A stretch of DNA of 58,142 nucleotides from Pseudomonadota bacterium (GTDB lineage Bacteria > Pseudomonadota > Gammaproteobacteria > Eutrophobiales > Eutrophobiaceae). Of this stretch, positions 55,483 through 58,142 are shown piece by piece (within the stretch, counting starts at the first letter, position 1; every line of letters starts with the position of its first letter). The stretch is taken from NCBI GenBank assembly GCA_022574295.1, contig JACZSJ010000004.1:1-58142 (forward strand). The letters are read 5' to 3'. Position numbers and translations under genes: made by a program. Under the pieces are notes generated by a model. That model saw only the letters and a list, made by a program, of their open reading frames with translations. It did no database searches and was not told the DNA's origin.

Positions 55483-58047
55483 ATGTATAAAAACCTGAAC
55501 AAGCAGACATCAAGATGGTTGATCTATGCTGTTGCTTTACTTTCGGGCCTTACACTCGGTATAACACTGGTTTTTATCGCATGGAATAGCGCGTTAGAAG
55601 AGAACAAAAGAAGTTTTACCTTTGAGTCTTCCAAGATAAGAGAATCTGTTGCCCATAACGTCCAGGTAAGTAATGACATCATTAACAGCTTTGCAACATT
55701 CATTGATGCAAATAAGGTGCTCAACGATCAAGTATTTCAACCGATGGCGAAGGGGATACTGGAGCAACAACCTTTTATAGAAGGTATACAGTATTACCCC
55801 TTACTTAAGATCACAGATCAATTAAATTCTAATTTTTCTCTAGAGAGTAAATATTACAGATTTCGTGATTCAAAAAAAGCTACTTCAAGCCATGAGATAA
55901 AGGATATTGAGAATTATGAGACTATTCTAAAGTCATTATTTTTAAACGAAGGAACAGAACCTGTTGTCTCTGTTGTGAATCTGGGGTCAAGTAAATATTA
56001 CGTCTTGTTCAAAGCGATGCTCAACGAAGGATATTCCGCAGCAATTGATGGAAAACCGGAAGATTCAATTCGAGGAATTATTCTTTTGCTGGTGAGCCCG
56101 GAGAAATTAATCGAGTACTCCGGAATTCCTGATACATTGAAGGTCGATTTGTATAGTGAATCATCCAATCTAAGTGGTAGAAAATTAATTTATAGTGTTT
56201 CACCGGCCAACATACGAAGTGGTATTTTGGTGTCCAGTTTTAGTCATGACGTATCAATTCAGCTTCCGTCTTATTCTGTCAGATTATCCATATCGAAAAA
56301 TGTCTATTGGCCTGATGTTAATCAGGATCTGATATATATCGCTCTACTTATTGGAATGGGTATAACGCTTTTGCTAATGTCTTTGGTCAGGGCAAAAGAT
56401 CTTCGTGAAAAAGAATTGAGTGAACGAAATGTTGTGATTGAGTCAAGAGTAGAACTCCAAACAAGGGAATTGGCATGGGCCAGAGACAAAGCGCTGGATG
56501 CCGCTCGGGCGAAATCAGATTTTCTGGCGAGCATGAGTCACGAAATACGTACACCACTTACAGCAATTATTGGAATGGCTGAATTACTTTCTGATACAAA
56601 ACTGGATAACGATCAGAAAAAATATGTCAAAGTTTTCAGGAAAGCAGGTGATACATTACTGAGTCTGGTTAACGATATTCTGGATCTTTCGAAAATTGAA
56701 GCAGAGCAATTGGTCTTAGAAAATATTCCATTTGATTTATTTGATGTAATTGAAGAGTCGGTTGAAATATATGCAATCAAGGCAGCGGAACGTAATGTTG
56801 AGTTAATTAGCAGAATTGATCCAAAGTTAGACACTAAACGAATGGGTGATCCGGTACGCCTTAAACAAATTATTCTCAATCTGATTAGTAATGCGATTAA
56901 GTTTACAGAAAAGGGCCATATTGTTGTGTGGGCGCATGAATCTGACTCGAACGAACTATTAATCTCGGTCACTGATACAGGTGTTGGTATTCCGAAAGAG
57001 AAGCAAGAAGCAATATTTGCAAGCTTTACCCAAGCTGACTCTTCTACAACACGTAAATATGGTGGGACAGGACTGGGCCTGACGATCTCCAGGCAACTGG
57101 TCGGGATGATGGGTGGACGTATATGGGTTGAAAGTGAAGAAGGAGAAGGAAGTACCTTTTCGTTTACTGTCAATTTAGCGTGGAACAAATCAGCAACAAG
57201 AGATGAACTCTACCCAGCAGAATATCTAAAGGATAAGAAAGTGCTTGTGCTCGATAGAAATCAGCATAATAGAGTCAAGATAATTAATATTCTCGACGCA
57301 TGTGGCGCTGAATGTACTGAATTTGAAGAATTATTATCATGGGATCAATTATCTAATAGCAGTGGCGGTAAACCGAAATTTCAGTATATATTTCTGGACA
57401 ATAAAACATTACGAAAATCTAGTGCTGCAGAAATCAAAGCATTCAGGCAGTCAAGTCAATCAGATTCTGGCCCAGTGATTATCGCAATGCTAGGTCCGGT
57501 TTCTCTACATCAAAAAATAAACAATGTAAATGAATTAGAACTTGATGGTTATTTAGTCAAACCAATCAAACGGTCCGAATTGCTACATGTTTTTTCAAGT
57601 AAGGATGAGCAAGTAGGAGAACGTGTCACAAATATTGAACAGATTGAAACTGAAGAAGATGAAACACCTGTTGAAAAGAAACGGATATTGCTGGTTGAGG
57701 ACAATGAAGATAATCGCCTGTTAGTTAAAACTTACCTGAAAAAATTGCCGTATATTATCGATGAAGCAGAGAATGGTGAGATCGCAGTAGATCTGTATCG
57801 TCTGAATACCTACAACTTGATTTTAATGGACGTCCAGATGCCTGTTATGGATGGACATGAAGCAACCAGAGCAATGCGTGTATTAGAAGCTGAAGATGGC
57901 CGCCCGACGACACCGATAATCGCTCTAACAGCCCACGCCATCAAAGAAGAGATTGACAAGTGTTTGGCCGCCGGTTGCGATATGCATGTTGGCAAGCCAA
58001 TCAAGAAATCTACCCTGCTGAGTGTGATTGAGGATTATATAACTTAA
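55483..58047 (+). CDS. Hybrid sensor histidine kinase
   Basis: An 854-residue membrane kinase. Membrane segments near 13-34 and 282-303 enclose a periplasmic sensor region of about 245 residues, of no domain I can name. HisKA has the phospho-site His353 (SMSHEIRTPL), followed by the HATPase (N box LNLISNAIKF; TGVGIP; TGLGL). A first receiver-like domain (about 577-703) lacks one of the paired acidic residues (LDRN where DDN is usual). The second receiver (about 730-854) is intact with Asp783 (LILMDVQMPVMDG). Its stop codon lies within the first bases of a transposon-type end at 58044. Confidence 0.93.
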   Translation: MYKNLNKQTSRWLIYAVALLSGLTLGITLVFIAWNSALEENKRSFTFESSKIRESVAHNVQVSNDIINSFATFIDANKVLNDQVFQPMAKGILEQQPFIEGIQYYPLLKITDQLNSNFSLESKYYRFRDSKKATSSHEIKDIENYETILKSLFLNEGTEPVVSVVNLGSSKYYVLFKAMLNEGYSAAIDGKPEDSIRGIILLLVSPEKLIEYSGIPDTLKVDLYSESSNLSGRKLIYSVSPANIRSGILVSSFSHDVSIQLPSYSVRLSISKNVYWPDVNQDLIYIALLIGMGITLLLMSLVRAKDLREKELSERNVVIESRVELQTRELAWARDKALDAARAKSDFLASMSHEIRTPLTAIIGMAELLSDTKLDNDQKKYVKVFRKAGDTLLSLVNDILDLSKIEAEQLVLENIPFDLFDVIEESVEIYAIKAAERNVELISRIDPKLDTKRMGDPVRLKQIILNLISNAIKFTEKGHIVVWAHESDSNELLISVTDTGVGIPKEKQEAIFASFTQADSSTTRKYGGTGLGLTISRQLVGMMGGRIWVESEEGEGSTFSFTVNLAWNKSATRDELYPAEYLKDKKVLVLDRNQHNRVKIINILDACGAECTEFEELLSWDQLSNSSGGKPKFQYIFLDNKTLRKSSAAEIKAFRQSSQSDSGPVIIAMLGPVSLHQKINNVNELELDGYLVKPIKRSELLHVFSSKDEQVGERVTNIEQIETEEDETPVEKKRILLVEDNEDNRLLVKTYLKKLPYIIDEAENGEIAVDLYRLNTYNLILMDVQMPVMDGHEATRAMRVLEAEDGRPTTPIIALTAHAIKEEIDKCLAAGCDMHVGKPIKKSTLLSVIEDYIT

Positions 58048-58142
58048 GGAACCTCTGATTAAGTCATGAATCGACATCTTGCGACTAAAACATCCTGTTT
58101 CTGCGTTGTAAAATTTCGCAATAGCCTTGCTATTACGCGCGT
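58044..58142. mobile_element. Left end of an insertion element (partial, cut by the window edge)
   Basis: The sequence TTAAGGAACCTCTGATTAAG at 58044 differs in one base over 21 positions from the left end of the element at 46743. The next bases to the window end (ATCTTGCGACTAAAACATCC, then TTTCGCAATAGCC) have no gene in the visible part. Whether it is a full insertion sequence or another miniature element cannot be told here. Confidence 0.6.

Overview
The window looks like an ordinary, gene-dense chromosomal segment of a moderate-GC gammaproteobacterium. Gene order follows the Pseudomonas/E. coli type in several blocks: radC-coaBC-dut-algC-argB-slmA with pyrE, yggS-proC-yggT-yggU, pilT-pilU, gshB-tonB-yqgE-ruvX-pyrR-pyrB-pyrC', hemCDXY, and pheST-ihfA-merR with tRNA-Pro. 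Two features suggest a sulfur-oxidising, possibly Calvin-cycle lifestyle: a soxYZ pair (sulfur-carrier protein with a GGCG end) and a pyrophosphate-dependent phosphofructokinase. The lifestyle is inference; the gene identities are read from motifs.

Layout. 0-5 kb (minus): a small hypothetical gene, a repeat-rich gap, nadA, aspS (sequence signature of a non-discriminating enzyme), a DUF502 membrane protein and an FmdB zinc ribbon. 5.2-8.6 kb: tRNA-Lys, a CPBP protease, soxYZ and a BepA-like periplasmic protease. 8.7-17.2 kb: pfp, a REP-like repeat cluster, mutM, a Gld-like ABC cluster (ATPase, permease, GldG-like, DUF4340) and a hydantoinase/oxoprolinase-type gene ending at a terminator. 17.2-25 kb: rpmBG, radC, then coaBC-dut-algC-argB-slmA. 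25-30 kb: pyrE, an exonuclease III homologue, DUF4426, yggU, yggT, proC and yggS. 30-34.6 kb: pilT and two pilU-like ATPases, a broken MEKHLA-domain gene and a PilZ protein. 34.6-41.7 kb (minus): gshB, tonB3-like, yqgE, ruvX, pyrR, pyrB, a catalytically dead dihydroorotase homologue and a pyrK-like subunit. 41.7-46 kb: hemCDXY. 46-46.95 kb: a scar of mobile sequences (REP-like repeats, two small inverted-repeat elements, tRNA-Val, a decayed four-helix-bundle gene). 47-51.2 kb: pheST-ihfA-merR and tRNA-Pro. 51.3-58.1 kb: a Sel1 lipoprotein, glmS, a GlrR-type sigma-54 response regulator, an HPt protein and a hybrid histidine kinase, whose stop codon lies inside the first bases of another copy of the small-element terminal repeat.

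Most of the window is core metabolism. The parts that reward a second look are the glmS-glrR-HPt-hybrid kinase cluster, the third retraction ATPase beside a dead MEKHLA gene, the dead PyrC with a PyrK-like partner, and the inverted-repeat elements whose ends recur at 46.7, 46.9 and 58.04 kb. Short in-frame tandem repeats in coaBC and across the coaBC/dut overlap are also notable. I did not find a CRISPR array, prophage, toxin-antitoxin pair or obvious defence island.
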